Below are positions 1 through 6,596 of a stretch of DNA of 18,063 nucleotides, one piece after another; position 1 is the stretch's first letter; each line of letters opens with the position of its first letter. Origin of the DNA: Chloroflexia bacterium (GTDB lineage Bacteria > Chloroflexota > Chloroflexia > QHBQ01 > JADMIH01); NCBI GenBank assembly GCA_025927935.1, contig JAICKM010000041.1, positions 1-18,063 on the forward strand, given 5' to 3'. Both the position numbers and the translations under genes were made by a program. The notes under the pieces are model-generated. The model saw only the letters and a list, made by a program, of their open reading frames with translations, searched no databases and had not been told where the DNA came from.

Positions 1-834
1 GAGGGCGAAGGCCGTGACCACGATGCTGTTGATCAGCACGGCGCGCAACGGCCGGTAGCCGAACCCGGCGGTGAGCCAGTAGAACCGGTCGAGCAGCAGC
101 CGCCCCAGCACCGCCGAGCGTTCCCAGGGCCGGCTTCCGCGCAGCCTGGCACCGTCCCGGCTGCCGTCGCGACCCCAGACATAGTAGTGCAGGCCGTGCA
201 TGCGTGCCCGACGGCGCATGTAGTCGAGCGCGTCGGTTTCCTCGACCCAGCCGCGGGCGGCGGTATAGGTACGGAGCCGGGTATAGTTGCTGTAGAGCAT
301 GCGGTACAGCCGGTAACGGTCGCGCCGCCATACATCCAGCACCACGCGCTCGGATAGCCCGACCTGGCGGACCAGTTCCTCGCCGAGGTGGCCGGTGAAG
401 TCGAACATCTCGGTATCGTCGTCGTCGTCCTCGTCGCCGGGGTCGCGCAGGGCCAGGCCCATGTGGAGGAGTTGGAGCTTGCAATAGAGTTCGGCTTGTG
501 TGATCAGCCAGATCCAGAGGGCTTGCGTGGTTTGCACCGGGTGCCGGTGCAGATGGGGTTCATCGGGCGCGGCCCCGAAGTTTCGGGCGATGTCGCAGGT
601 TTCGCGCAGCAACGGCTCGACATTTTGCGCGGTACGCAGCGCCACCGCCCACTCGCGGCCATGCACGCCGCGTTCGGCTGTGGCGATCTGGGCGATCACG
701 CCGTCCAAAGCCGCCGTGACGGCGTTCACGCGCTCGCCCGGCAGCCCGCTGAGGCGCAGCCGTTCCACCAGCACGCCCAGGCGAGCCTGGAGGCGCGGGA
801 TCAAGGTGACGCGGGTCTGGCGGCGCTCAGTCAT
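1..834 (-). CDS. Channel-like membrane protein, 3' end cut by window edge
   Basis: An open frame of 278 codons runs without a stop from an ATG at 834 to base 1, so the C-terminus lies outside the window. A TAA two codons upstream makes this ATG the first possible start; no clear Shine-Dalgarno (SD) sequence precedes it. Residues 1-200 are predicted helical and soluble, with an acidic run (DPGDEDDDDD, about 160-169). Then come a basic stretch (ALDYMRRRARMHGLHYY), the segment LLDRFYWLTAGFGYRPLRA and the beginning of a hydrophobic helix. That last module (G-[YF]-G-x-R-P-L-R followed by a membrane helix) resembles the one preceding the pore of two-TM potassium-channel-like and pentapeptide-repeat channel proteins. 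Channel identity is inferred, because the pore and selectivity filter would lie beyond base 1. The gene is 63 bp downstream of the zinc-binding protein gene and may share its transcript. Confidence 0.7.
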   Translation of the reverse strand, partial: MTERRQTRVTLIPRLQARLGVLVERLRLSGLPGERVNAVTAALDGVIAQIATAERGVHGREWAVALRTAQNVEPLLRETCDIARNFGAAPDEPHLHRHPVQTTQALWIWLITQAELYCKLQLLHMGLALRDPGDEDDDDDTEMFDFTGHLGEELVRQVGLSERVVLDVWRRDRYRLYRMLYSNYTRLRTYTAARGWVEETDALDYMRRRARMHGLHYYVWGRDGSRDGARLRGSRPWERSAVLGRLLLDRFYWLTAGFGYRPLRAVLINSIVVTAFAL

Positions 835-897
835 AAGTTAGGTCTCAGATCGCGGAAGGCCCCAGGATCCGGCACGGGGAGCGGCTAACAGGGAGGG

Positions 898-1332
898 TTA
901 GACTTCGAGCCAGGTCTTCTCCCGTTTGTATTCCTTAAGGGCTGGTTTGCAGGCATCGCAGAGAATGATCGTAGCGTGCCGCCTTTCGACGCCGCGCCGC
1001 GTCTGGTAGCGATAGCTGTAACGATAGCGGTTGCTGTGCTGCGAGCAGTATTGCAGGCCGCAGTGTTGGCACAGCGCCAGCATCGGTCCGGTGCAGGCAA
1101 TCCAGCCGCACTCGCCGTCGCTGTTGTGCTGCGCGGCCATCTCGCGCCGCGTGACTTCGGCGGTGGCCGCCTCGATACCGCGCTGCCGCTCGACGAAGGC
1201 GCGCTTACAACGCTGGCAGTAGGGGCCGGCCAGGTTGCCGTGGCGCGCGCAGAACGGGCGCTCGCAGACGCTGCACAGGCCATCGGCCACTTCCCGGCAA
1301 TAGACCAGCCCGGCTTCGCACCTTAACGCCAT
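898..1332 (-). CDS. Small Cys-rich zinc-binding protein with two B-box-like modules
   Basis: A 144-residue protein starting at the ATG at 1332, which overlaps the 3' end of the dCTP-deaminase-family gene by 10 bp, suggesting translational coupling. It has two similar metal-binding modules. The first is C20-x2-C23-x4-C28-x2-H31 followed by C39-x2-C42. The second is C88-x2-C91-x4-C96-x2-H99 followed by C125-x2-C128. Extra cysteines sit at 5, 12, 75 and 80. The C-x2-C-x4-C-x2-H then C-x2-C spacing is like B-box or treble-clef/zinc-ribbon folds, and the repetition suggests an internal duplication. There is no signal peptide or membrane helix, so it is probably cytoplasmic. The frame stays open upstream to 1824, but that stretch lies over the deaminase gene in another frame and has no domain character. 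Function is unknown; nucleic-acid or protein binding is a guess. Confidence 0.8.
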   Translation of the reverse strand: MALRCEAGLVYCREVADGLCSVCERPFCARHGNLAGPYCQRCKRAFVERQRGIEAATAEVTRREMAAQHNSDGECGWIACTGPMLALCQHCGLQYCSQHSNRYRYSYRYQTRRGVERRHATIILCDACKPALKEYKREKTWLEV

Positions 1333-1937
1333 CCGTCCTCGCCTACTAACTGTAGTCGTCCCTTGCCCAGGCGATCCAGGTCCCAATCGCGGTAGAGCTT
1401 GGGCAACATATCCTGCGGGGTCCAGCCGTCGCGCACGCCATACTTGCCCTTGTACTCGCTCAGAGTCTCGCCCACTTCGTAGAAGAGGATCTGCGCCACC
1501 CGCAGGCCCACCGGCAGTAACACTGTCGCGTGGCTGTGGTTGGTGATCTCCATGGTCCAGTGAGAAATATAGCCCACGTCGCCGACGCCCGCGCACTTGC
1601 AGACGGACAGGCAACTGCGCCCGATGCTGCTGCGCGCCCGCATCGAGGTGGTGAACCCGTTCTGCCCGCCGATGATCTCCTCGGTATGGGCCAGAATCGT
1701 GTCGCCCGGCCGGATGGCGATCATGCCGTCGCGGGCCTGTTGCGGGTCGCCCCAGAAATTGCGGGATTGCTCGGCGTCGAAGAAGCTGACGGTGACCATG
1801 TTGTGGTTGGGCAGAAAGTACCACTGGCCCAGGCGCACATCATACGAGTTCGTGCCGAGCTGGCGGCGCTCGAACGGCTCGATGATGACATTGCCTTTGT
1901 CCATTTCTTCCAGGATGCGCTTATCGGATAGCAGCAC
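1323..1937 (-). CDS. dcd: dCTP deaminase family protein (Dcd/dUTPase fold)
   Basis: A 204-residue protein of usual Dcd length, starting at a GTG at 1937 preceded by an AGGAGAG ribosome-binding site (RBS). Visible family motifs are GTNSYDVRLG (28-37, the conserved [SA]-x-D-x-R-L-G strand), R102-S103-S104-I-G-R107 (matching the phosphate-binding R-S-S-x-x-R of Dcd) and the strand W-T-M-E130-I-T-N, whose Glu aligns with the catalytic Glu138 of E. coli Dcd. Family members deaminate dCTP to dUTP, feeding dUMP and thymidylate synthesis; some also hydrolyse to dUMP. Unusual here is CKCAGVGDVGYISH, where classical enzymes carry H-S-T-A-G-F-x-D-P-G-F-x-G, so substrate choice could differ. It lies 17 bp downstream of the glycosyltransferase gene and overlaps the zinc-protein gene. 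Confidence 0.85.
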   Translation of the reverse strand: MLLSDKRILEEMDKGNVIIEPFERRQLGTNSYDVRLGQWYFLPNHNMVTVSFFDAEQSRNFWGDPQQARDGMIAIRPGDTILAHTEEIIGGQNGFTTSMRARSSIGRSCLSVCKCAGVGDVGYISHWTMEITNHSHATVLLPVGLRVAQILFYEVGETLSEYKGKYGVRDGWTPQDMLPKLYRDWDLDRLGKGRLQLVGEDGWR

Positions 1938-1954
1938 AGTTCTCTCCTGACTCG

Positions 1955-3244
1955 TTAGACCAGCGGTGTGACCGGCTCAACCGGCTCGGCACTCTGCTGG
2001 ACGGGGGTGGTGCGGTAGGCCCAATCGCCGGCGCGGGCCTCGCCGGCCACTCGTTCGTAGACGGCTTTAGTCATCTTGGCGATGCGGTCCCAGTTGTAGA
2101 GGGTATCGACATCGCGGCGCGCGTTCGCGGCGCGCTCCCTGGCCCAGTCGGGATGCACCAGCGTTTGCAGGACACCCCAGGCCAGCGAGCCGGGGTCGTC
2201 CGGGTAGACTTTCAGGCCGTTTTCGTGGAGGTTGATCACCTCGGACAGACCGCCGGTATCCGCGGTGACGACAGGACAACCGGCGGCCATCGCTTCCAAC
2301 GCGACGATGCCGAACGGCTCATAGAGGCTGGGGAAAACGGCGCAATCAGCCACTTTGTAGAGCCGGTCGCGGTCGTCGTCCGAGATGCGGCCGGGGAAGA
2401 AGAACCAATCGCTCACGCCCGCAAGCCGCGCCCGGTGCTCCAGATCGTAGCGAAAATCGCCGCCGCCCGCGATGATGAACCGGACGTTGGGATAGAGGGA
2501 CACAATCTGCGGCGCGGCAGCGACCAGCACCTGCAAGCCCTTTTCCCAGACCAGGCGCCCCACATAAAAGACGATCTTTTCGTCCGGACGGGCCAGGGTG
2601 TCGCGGAACCAGCTCAGATCCTGGCCGTTCCAGCGGTCGAACGGGCGCGGATCCACGCCGTTGGGGATGACATCGACCTTCTCCGGCGGTGCGCCGAAGT
2701 AGTTGAGGATCTCCCAGGCCATGTAGTTGCTACAGGCGATGGTGCGCCAGCTTTCGTAGACCAGGCGCCACTCCGCCGTGTGAATATCGCGCTGTATGTC
2801 TTCCCAGAGAAAGCCGTGGTTGCGGCCCATCTCTGTCGCGTGGATGGTCGAGACCAGGGGTAAGCGCCGCGTGTGTTTGAGCGTGAGGGCGGCAAAGGAC
2901 ACCAGCCAGTCGTGCGCGTGGATCAAGTCAAAGCCGCCGATCTGGTCGATGATACGCTGGCCCGCGGCTTCGAGGGTGACGTTGGTCTGCGCGGCGTTGG
3001 CGTAGAAGTTGCCGACCTGATAGGGGAAGGGATCCACGCGGTAGAAATGACTCCCGTTCGCGGCGGGCTTGCCGGTCGCCGCCGAGATAATGGCGTCGTC
3101 ATGCACATCGCCCCGCAGCCGTGGGGTGACCAGGTGGACCTCCACATCTTCGTCCACCAGTTCGGGCAACAGTTCCACGACATGCTTGCCCAGTCCGCCC
3201 ACCATATTCGGGGGCCACTCCCACGAGAGCATCAGAACGCGCAT
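1955..3244 (-). CDS. GT-B glycosyltransferase, GT4/GT5 (glycogen-synthase-like) type
   Basis: A 429-residue protein, starting at the ATG at 3244 with a strong AGGAGGGG RBS. The N-terminus MRVLMLSWEWPPNMVGGLGK has the K/G-G-L-G loop typical of starch/glycogen synthase-like and GT4 enzymes. DLIHAHDWL (106-113) and STIHATEMG lie in the N-terminal Rossmann domain. The C-terminal domain shows NGVDPRPF, FYVGRLVWEKGL (226-237), IIAGGGD and the E-x7-E nucleotide-sugar motif EPFGIVALE (309-317), followed by GGLSEVI. It should transfer a sugar from a nucleotide-sugar donor with retention of configuration, in the cytoplasm. Donor and acceptor cannot be read from the sequence; alpha-glucan synthesis or envelope glycan synthesis are both possible. 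There are no membrane segments. It is the first gene of a minus-strand group with the deaminase-like and zinc-binding genes; no shared pathway is obvious. Confidence 0.88.
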   Translation of the reverse strand: MRVLMLSWEWPPNMVGGLGKHVVELLPELVDEDVEVHLVTPRLRGDVHDDAIISAATGKPAANGSHFYRVDPFPYQVGNFYANAAQTNVTLEAAGQRIIDQIGGFDLIHAHDWLVSFAALTLKHTRRLPLVSTIHATEMGRNHGFLWEDIQRDIHTAEWRLVYESWRTIACSNYMAWEILNYFGAPPEKVDVIPNGVDPRPFDRWNGQDLSWFRDTLARPDEKIVFYVGRLVWEKGLQVLVAAAPQIVSLYPNVRFIIAGGGDFRYDLEHRARLAGVSDWFFFPGRISDDDRDRLYKVADCAVFPSLYEPFGIVALEAMAAGCPVVTADTGGLSEVINLHENGLKVYPDDPGSLAWGVLQTLVHPDWARERAANARRDVDTLYNWDRIAKMTKAVYERVAGEARAGDWAYRTTPVQQSAEPVEPVTPLV

Positions 3245-3255
3245 GTACCCCTCCT

Positions 3256-3393
3256 GACGAGTGCTGAGTGCTGAGTGCTGAGTGCTGAGTACGACGAGTT
3301 AGGTGCTACATACTATATCTCGTCAGCGATTAGCGATGAGTCGTTAACGCGGTATCGAGCTAGAGACTTAGCACTCAGCACTCAGCACTCGTC
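3256..3393. repeat. Heptamer tandem repeats forming a 24-bp inverted repeat
   Basis: Four perfect tandem copies of the 7-mer GTGCTGA fill 3261-3288. At 3370-3393 the same repeat occurs in reverse complement. The two arms match perfectly over 24 bp (3256-3279 against 3370-3393) and are 90 bp apart. The right arm runs into the 3' end of the acetyltransferase gene, so its last codons (Asp-Glu-Cys-stop) are part of the repeat. Between the arms lies a fairly AT-rich segment with a TATAGT that could serve as a -10 for the glycosyltransferase gene (3312-3317), without a good -35. The arrangement looks like a small dispersed repeat element or terminator-like structure rather than a gene. Confidence 0.8.
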
Positions 3394-4263
3394 GAGCCAG
3401 TGACCGTAAATGTCGTAGGCTTCGGTGGTCTGGCGGAAGCCGAAGCCGCGATAGAGTCGCTGGGACTGGGTGTTGGTCTCCTGGGTACTCAGCGTCACCC
3501 GGTTGGCGCCGGCGGCCGCCATCCGGTGCAGGGCAAAGTTGAGCATACCCGCGCCGTAGCCGCGGCTGTGCCAGGCCGGGTCCACGGCCAGCCGATCCAG
3601 GTGCGCCCAGCGCTCCAGGATGGTGAACCCGGCATAGACCACCGGCACACCGTCCGCCCAACCGAGCCACACCTGCACCCCGGCCTGCGCATAATAGACC
3701 CGGAACTCGGCTTCGGAGTTCCACCAGAGCCACGGAAACGCGGCGTGATCCACGGCCAGGACCGCATCCAGGTGCGGGGCCGTGAGCGGCGCGAATTCCA
3801 ACGGCGGCAGCGGGCGCGTCACGACCGGGCCGCCTTCCAGGCCGAGTAGCTGGTAATAGATCACCCGCTCCAGCCGGGCAAAGCCCTGCTCGGTGTAAAC
3901 CCGCGCGTGGGTGGCCCAGTCGCCCTCCGGCAACAGCAGCATACGGACCCCGGCGTCGCGCAGATCGGCGGCAGCCTGGGCCAGGAGGGCGCCCCGCCCC
4001 TGCCGGGCATTGATCTCCAGCACCCCGCCAATCTCGTCGCGCCGGCGCCATGGCTCGGCGATCAGGTATTCGCCTGTGGTGGGGATGACCCAGCCGTAAC
4101 CGGGATGGCGGGTCAGATGCGCGGCCAGGCTGGTCGGACTGAAGCGGCTGGTCCACGGCAGGCGCACCCCGGCCACATCGGGCGGGGCCAGGGCGCGCAC
4201 CGGCTCCGCGTCGCTGCGCGAGCGAAAGTTCCAGGGGAGCCGCGTGCGCCGGGAGAGTCCCAT
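3382..4263 (-). CDS. Two-domain GNAT family N-acetyltransferase
   Basis: A 293-residue protein from the ATG at 4263. An in-frame ATG at 4293 would overlap the upstream gene by 26 bp and has an RBS-like sequence directly against it, so 4263, 4 bp after the upstream stop, is preferred. The C-terminal half (about 155-285) is a clear GNAT domain: LDRLAVDPAWHSRGYGAG holds the strand and the acetyl-CoA pyrophosphate loop R-G-Y-G-A-G (234-239), followed by the helix and NTQSQRLYRGFGF motif. Residues 20-140 look like a second, degenerate GNAT fold (AAADLRDAGVRMLLLPEG, then VYTEQGFARLERVIYYQL). The family transfers acetyl from acetyl-CoA to an amine; the substrate is unknown. The gene is coupled to the peptide-binding lipoprotein gene. 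Its last codons are embedded in the heptamer repeat, suggesting that the repeat inserted at or expanded into the 3' end. Confidence 0.85.
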   Translation of the reverse strand: MGLSRRTRLPWNFRSRSDAEPVRALAPPDVAGVRLPWTSRFSPTSLAAHLTRHPGYGWVIPTTGEYLIAEPWRRRDEIGGVLEINARQGRGALLAQAAADLRDAGVRMLLLPEGDWATHARVYTEQGFARLERVIYYQLLGLEGGPVVTRPLPPLEFAPLTAPHLDAVLAVDHAAFPWLWWNSEAEFRVYYAQAGVQVWLGWADGVPVVYAGFTILERWAHLDRLAVDPAWHSRGYGAGMLNFALHRMAAAGANRVTLSTQETNTQSQRLYRGFGFRQTTEAYDIYGHWLDEC

Positions 4264-4267
4264 CTGC

Positions 4268-5929
4268 CTAGGGTCCCCGGTCAATATAGGCATCCTTCAG
4301 ATTTAAGATGCCCAGCGGGGTGATGGTTACGCCGTGGACATAGGAGCGTAACAACTCGTAATTCACGCTGTGGAACAGCGGGACCAGCGGAGTGGCCGCC
4401 AGCGCGCGCTGCTCGGCAGTGGCGTAGAGCGCGTAGCGTTGCGCGGGGTCGGGTGTCGCCGCGGCGCGGTCCAGGGTGCTGTCCACTTCCGGGTCCTGGA
4501 GGCCGGTTTCGTTCTCCGGGCTGGTGGAGCGGAAGAGCGCCTCCAGGAAGGTGGACGGCTCCGGCCAGTCGGCCTCCCAACCGCTGATGAACGCCTGGTA
4601 GTCGCCCCGGTGCAACCCGGCGAGGTATTCGGCCCAGTCTTGCACGCGGACTTCGATTTCCACGCCGAGCGCCGCCTTGAAGACCTGTTGCAGCATCGGC
4701 CCGATGTCGCCGCCATTAGAGTATACGGCGATGCGCGGCAACGCGTTCGCGCTGTGATAGCTCGATTCGGCCAGCAGTTGGCGGGCGCGGGCTATGTCGG
4801 GCGCGGCGACGGTCACGGCGGGGGTGTAGCCCGGCAGCGCGGGGGGCACGATGCCGGCAGCCTGCTCGACGCGACCGTTGAACATCACCCGCGCGATCTT
4901 GTCGCGATTGACGACCAGGCTGAACGCTTCGCGCACCTTGGGATCGTCAAACGGCGGCTTGTGCATGTTGAAGCCGAGATACGTGCTGGACAGACCGGGC
5001 ACGACGTGCAGTTCGGTGTGCAGGGGGCCGGCCGGGTCCTGGACGCGGTCAACATCGTCGGTTGCCACACCCACAAAATCGATCAGGCCCTGCTCATATT
5101 GCACCAGCCCCCCGGTGGCCGCTTCGCCCAGCAGGAAGTTGACCTGGCGCAGGTGGGGCGCGCCGCCGTAGTACGTGGGATTGGGCACGAGCGTAATGCG
5201 GTCGCCGCTGCGCCAGTCCTGGAGGCGGAAAGGGCCGGTGGCCTGCGGGTGGCGATACCACTCACTGCCCCCCGCTTCGACATTGCGCTGGTCCACCACG
5301 TAGAAGGTGACGAGTTTTTGCAAGAAATAGGCGCGGGGCGTGCTGATAGTAAGCGCGACGGTATCAGGCGCGAGGACGTTGACGCCCTTGAGCGGGCCAG
5401 GCGCGCCGGCCAGACGCTCAGGTACGCCCACGATGTCGTTCAGGTAGAGGCCGGCGGGCAGGCTGGTGCCTGGTTGGGGCGCGGCCAGGGCCGGGTCAGT
5501 GGCCCGCTCCAGCGAATAGCGCACATCATCCGCCGTCACAGCTCGTCCGTCGGGCCACTGCACGCCGGGCCGGAGGCGGAAGGTATAAGTCTTGCCGTCG
5601 GCGGACACGTCCGGCAGCGCCACGGCCAGATCGGGCACCACAGTCAGCGTATCGTCCAGGCGCACCAGGCCGCTGAACAGGTGGCGAATCAGCTCGGCGG
5701 ATGTGGAATCGGAGGCCAGCGCGGGGTCCAGTGTGGGCGGGTCGTCGACGCTGCCGATGAGGGTAAAGACCTGATCGGCGGTTTTGAGGTTCGTGGGGGT
5801 CGTGCTTTGGGCGGCCCCTGTCAGCATTACCGGACCTGGTCCGGCGAACGGCGAGCAGGCGGGCAGGATCAGCAGCAGGCCGAGCAGGAGCAGTGTGAAC
5901 TTGGCGACTCGCGATTGGTGTGACGGCAT
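4268..5929 (-). CDS. Peptide/oligopeptide ABC transporter substrate-binding lipoprotein (SBP family 5)
   Basis: A 553-residue protein from the ATG at 5929, preceded by a GGGAG RBS. A longer frame from 5986 is rejected because that start lies inside the -10 box of the promoter at 5985-6014. The N-terminus is basic, then FTLLLLGLLLILPAC: a lipoprotein signal with lipobox L-P-A-C and lipidated Cys25. The mature part has SBP_bac_5 hallmarks: SVDDPPTLDPALASDS near its start, then DGKTYTFRLRPGVQWPDG and TADDVRYSLERATDP. Length is normal for the OppA/DppA family. It should capture peptides or similar solutes outside the membrane and deliver them to an ABC permease. No permease or ATPase gene lies in the window, so it is an orphan binding protein here. 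The GNAT gene follows after 4 bp. Confidence 0.9.
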   Translation of the reverse strand: MPSHQSRVAKFTLLLLGLLLILPACSPFAGPGPVMLTGAAQSTTPTNLKTADQVFTLIGSVDDPPTLDPALASDSTSAELIRHLFSGLVRLDDTLTVVPDLAVALPDVSADGKTYTFRLRPGVQWPDGRAVTADDVRYSLERATDPALAAPQPGTSLPAGLYLNDIVGVPERLAGAPGPLKGVNVLAPDTVALTISTPRAYFLQKLVTFYVVDQRNVEAGGSEWYRHPQATGPFRLQDWRSGDRITLVPNPTYYGGAPHLRQVNFLLGEAATGGLVQYEQGLIDFVGVATDDVDRVQDPAGPLHTELHVVPGLSSTYLGFNMHKPPFDDPKVREAFSLVVNRDKIARVMFNGRVEQAAGIVPPALPGYTPAVTVAAPDIARARQLLAESSYHSANALPRIAVYSNGGDIGPMLQQVFKAALGVEIEVRVQDWAEYLAGLHRGDYQAFISGWEADWPEPSTFLEALFRSTSPENETGLQDPEVDSTLDRAAATPDPAQRYALYATAEQRALAATPLVPLFHSVNYELLRSYVHGVTITPLGILNLKDAYIDRGP

Positions 5930-5982
5930 GTGACTCCCGCTTTCCGCAGATGCCCGGAGGCCCTTGGGACTCCCCGGCTGCC

Positions 5983-6084
5983 TCATTGTACCAGAGAGCC
6001 GGAAACGGGGTCAAGGCAATGGGCGGGGGGCAGGCGGTTGTTGCGTGCGCTATTGGCGTGCTCATCGGTGGCCTGGAGCAGCAT
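5983..6084 (-). pseudogene. Possible remnant of a DUF433-partner toxin (DUF5615-like N-terminus)
   Basis: A 33-codon frame begins 4 bp after the DUF433 stop and ends at a TGA at 5983. Its first residues, MLLQATDEHANSARNNR, resemble the start of PIN-like DUF5615 proteins (typically hydrophobic residues, then A-T/D-D-E-[NH]-x-N), which are the usual downstream partners of DUF433 antitoxins. Everything after that is unrelated, and the substrate-binding protein promoter occupies the 3' part. It is read as a truncated partner gene. The match is short and could be chance. Confidence 0.3.
5985..6014 (-). promoter_or_regulatory. Sigma-70-type promoter for the substrate-binding protein gene
   Basis: On the minus strand, a -35 box TTGACC (6009-6014) and a -10 box TACAAT (5985-5990) are separated by 18 bp. 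This matches the consensus at 5 of 6 positions in each box. Transcription would start near 5978, giving a leader of about 50 nt before the ATG at 5929, with the RBS in it. This supports the shorter start for the lipoprotein. The promoter lies inside the possible toxin relic at 5983-6084. Confidence 0.65.
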
Positions 6085-6087
6085 CCG

Positions 6088-6423
6088 CTATTGGATCTCG
6101 TAGGAGCGTAAAGCCAGCAGGCGGGCACGCAACGGATCGGGGTGCTGGCGAACCGTGATCTCCTGGCGGATCGCTTCCGCGTCCCGCTGCTGCTCGGTGA
6201 GATAGGAGTCTACCGCGGCTTGATTGTGCAGGTAGAAAGCCAGTACCCCATAAACATCCCCTAAGTCCAGCGTGGGCCACGCCTGGACAATCTCTTCGGC
6301 GCTGGCCCCTTGCTGGAACGCCGCCACGATGAGATCCAGGCTGACGCGCGTCTGGCCGGCCCGGATCGTGCCTTGAGCATCAGCACGCAACGGGACCGGC
6401 TGCGCGGTGATAGCTAGAGTCAT
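6088..6423 (-). CDS. DUF433 family protein, antitoxin-like
   Basis: A 111-residue protein, starting at the ATG at 6423 with a GGGAG RBS 9 bases upstream. The DUF433 signature spans about residues 20-80: IRAGQTRVSLDLIVAAFQQG, then EEIVQAWPTLDLGDVYGVLAFYL, ending NQAAVDSYL. DUF433 proteins have a winged-helix-like fold and are commonly the antitoxin half of a VapB-type pair with a DUF5615 PIN-like nuclease. No intact partner is present: only a 33-codon open frame with a suggestive N-terminus follows. A plausible -10 (TATAAT, 6464-6469) lies upstream. Autoregulation by the protein is usual for such systems but is not shown here. Confidence 0.85.
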   Translation of the reverse strand: MTLAITAQPVPLRADAQGTIRAGQTRVSLDLIVAAFQQGASAEEIVQAWPTLDLGDVYGVLAFYLHNQAAVDSYLTEQQRDAEAIRQEITVRQHPDPLRARLLALRSYEIQ

Positions 6424-6463
6424 GGCGTGCTCCCTTCATTATACATACGGTACACTCTCTCGC

Positions 6464-6469
6464 ATTATA
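6464..6469 (-). promoter_or_regulatory. Candidate -10 box for the DUF433 gene
   Basis: A perfect TATAAT lies on the minus strand about 40 bp before the start codon, with a second TATAAT at 6438-6443 too close to the RBS to be useful. No convincing -35 lies 16-18 bp upstream of either, so this rests on the -10 alone. The surrounding AT-rich patch stands out in GC-rich DNA. Confidence 0.35.
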
Positions 6470-6540
6470 ACACTTCGCCGTTGCCGGCACCGCTTTGTGG
6501 CTCCTGCAACAGCATAATGAGCAACGCGTGGGATAGTGCG

Positions 6541-6567
6541 GGAGGCCGCCCCAGCGGGGCGACCTCC
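6541..6567 (-). terminator. Terminator-like hairpin after the first SLH gene
   Basis: A 12-bp stem (6541-6552 with 6556-6567, one G-T wobble) with a 3-base loop lies about 30 bp after the stop of the SLH gene. No T-run follows on the minus strand, so it may act as an RNA stabiliser or factor-assisted terminator. A homologous hairpin with the same flanks follows the paralogous gene at 9239-9267. Confidence 0.55.
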
Positions 6568-6596
6568 TGGTTGGTCCGGGTGCGCAGGTGATCCGG

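Noticed and set aside
898..1824. 308-codon version of the Cys-rich protein starting at 1824
   Set aside because: The first 164 codons lie over the deaminase gene in another frame, with basic low-complexity composition. The ATG at 1332 overlaps the deaminase stop in the usual coupled way.
4370..5923. 517-codon plus-strand open frame opposite the peptide-binding lipoprotein gene
   Set aside because: It is antisense to a gene with clear family motifs. High GC content keeps the opposite frame open. It has no RBS and no domain character.
4268..5986. Upstream ATG at 5986 for the peptide-binding protein
   Set aside because: It falls inside the -10 box of the promoter and lacks an RBS. The ATG at 5929 gives a proper lipoprotein signal peptide.
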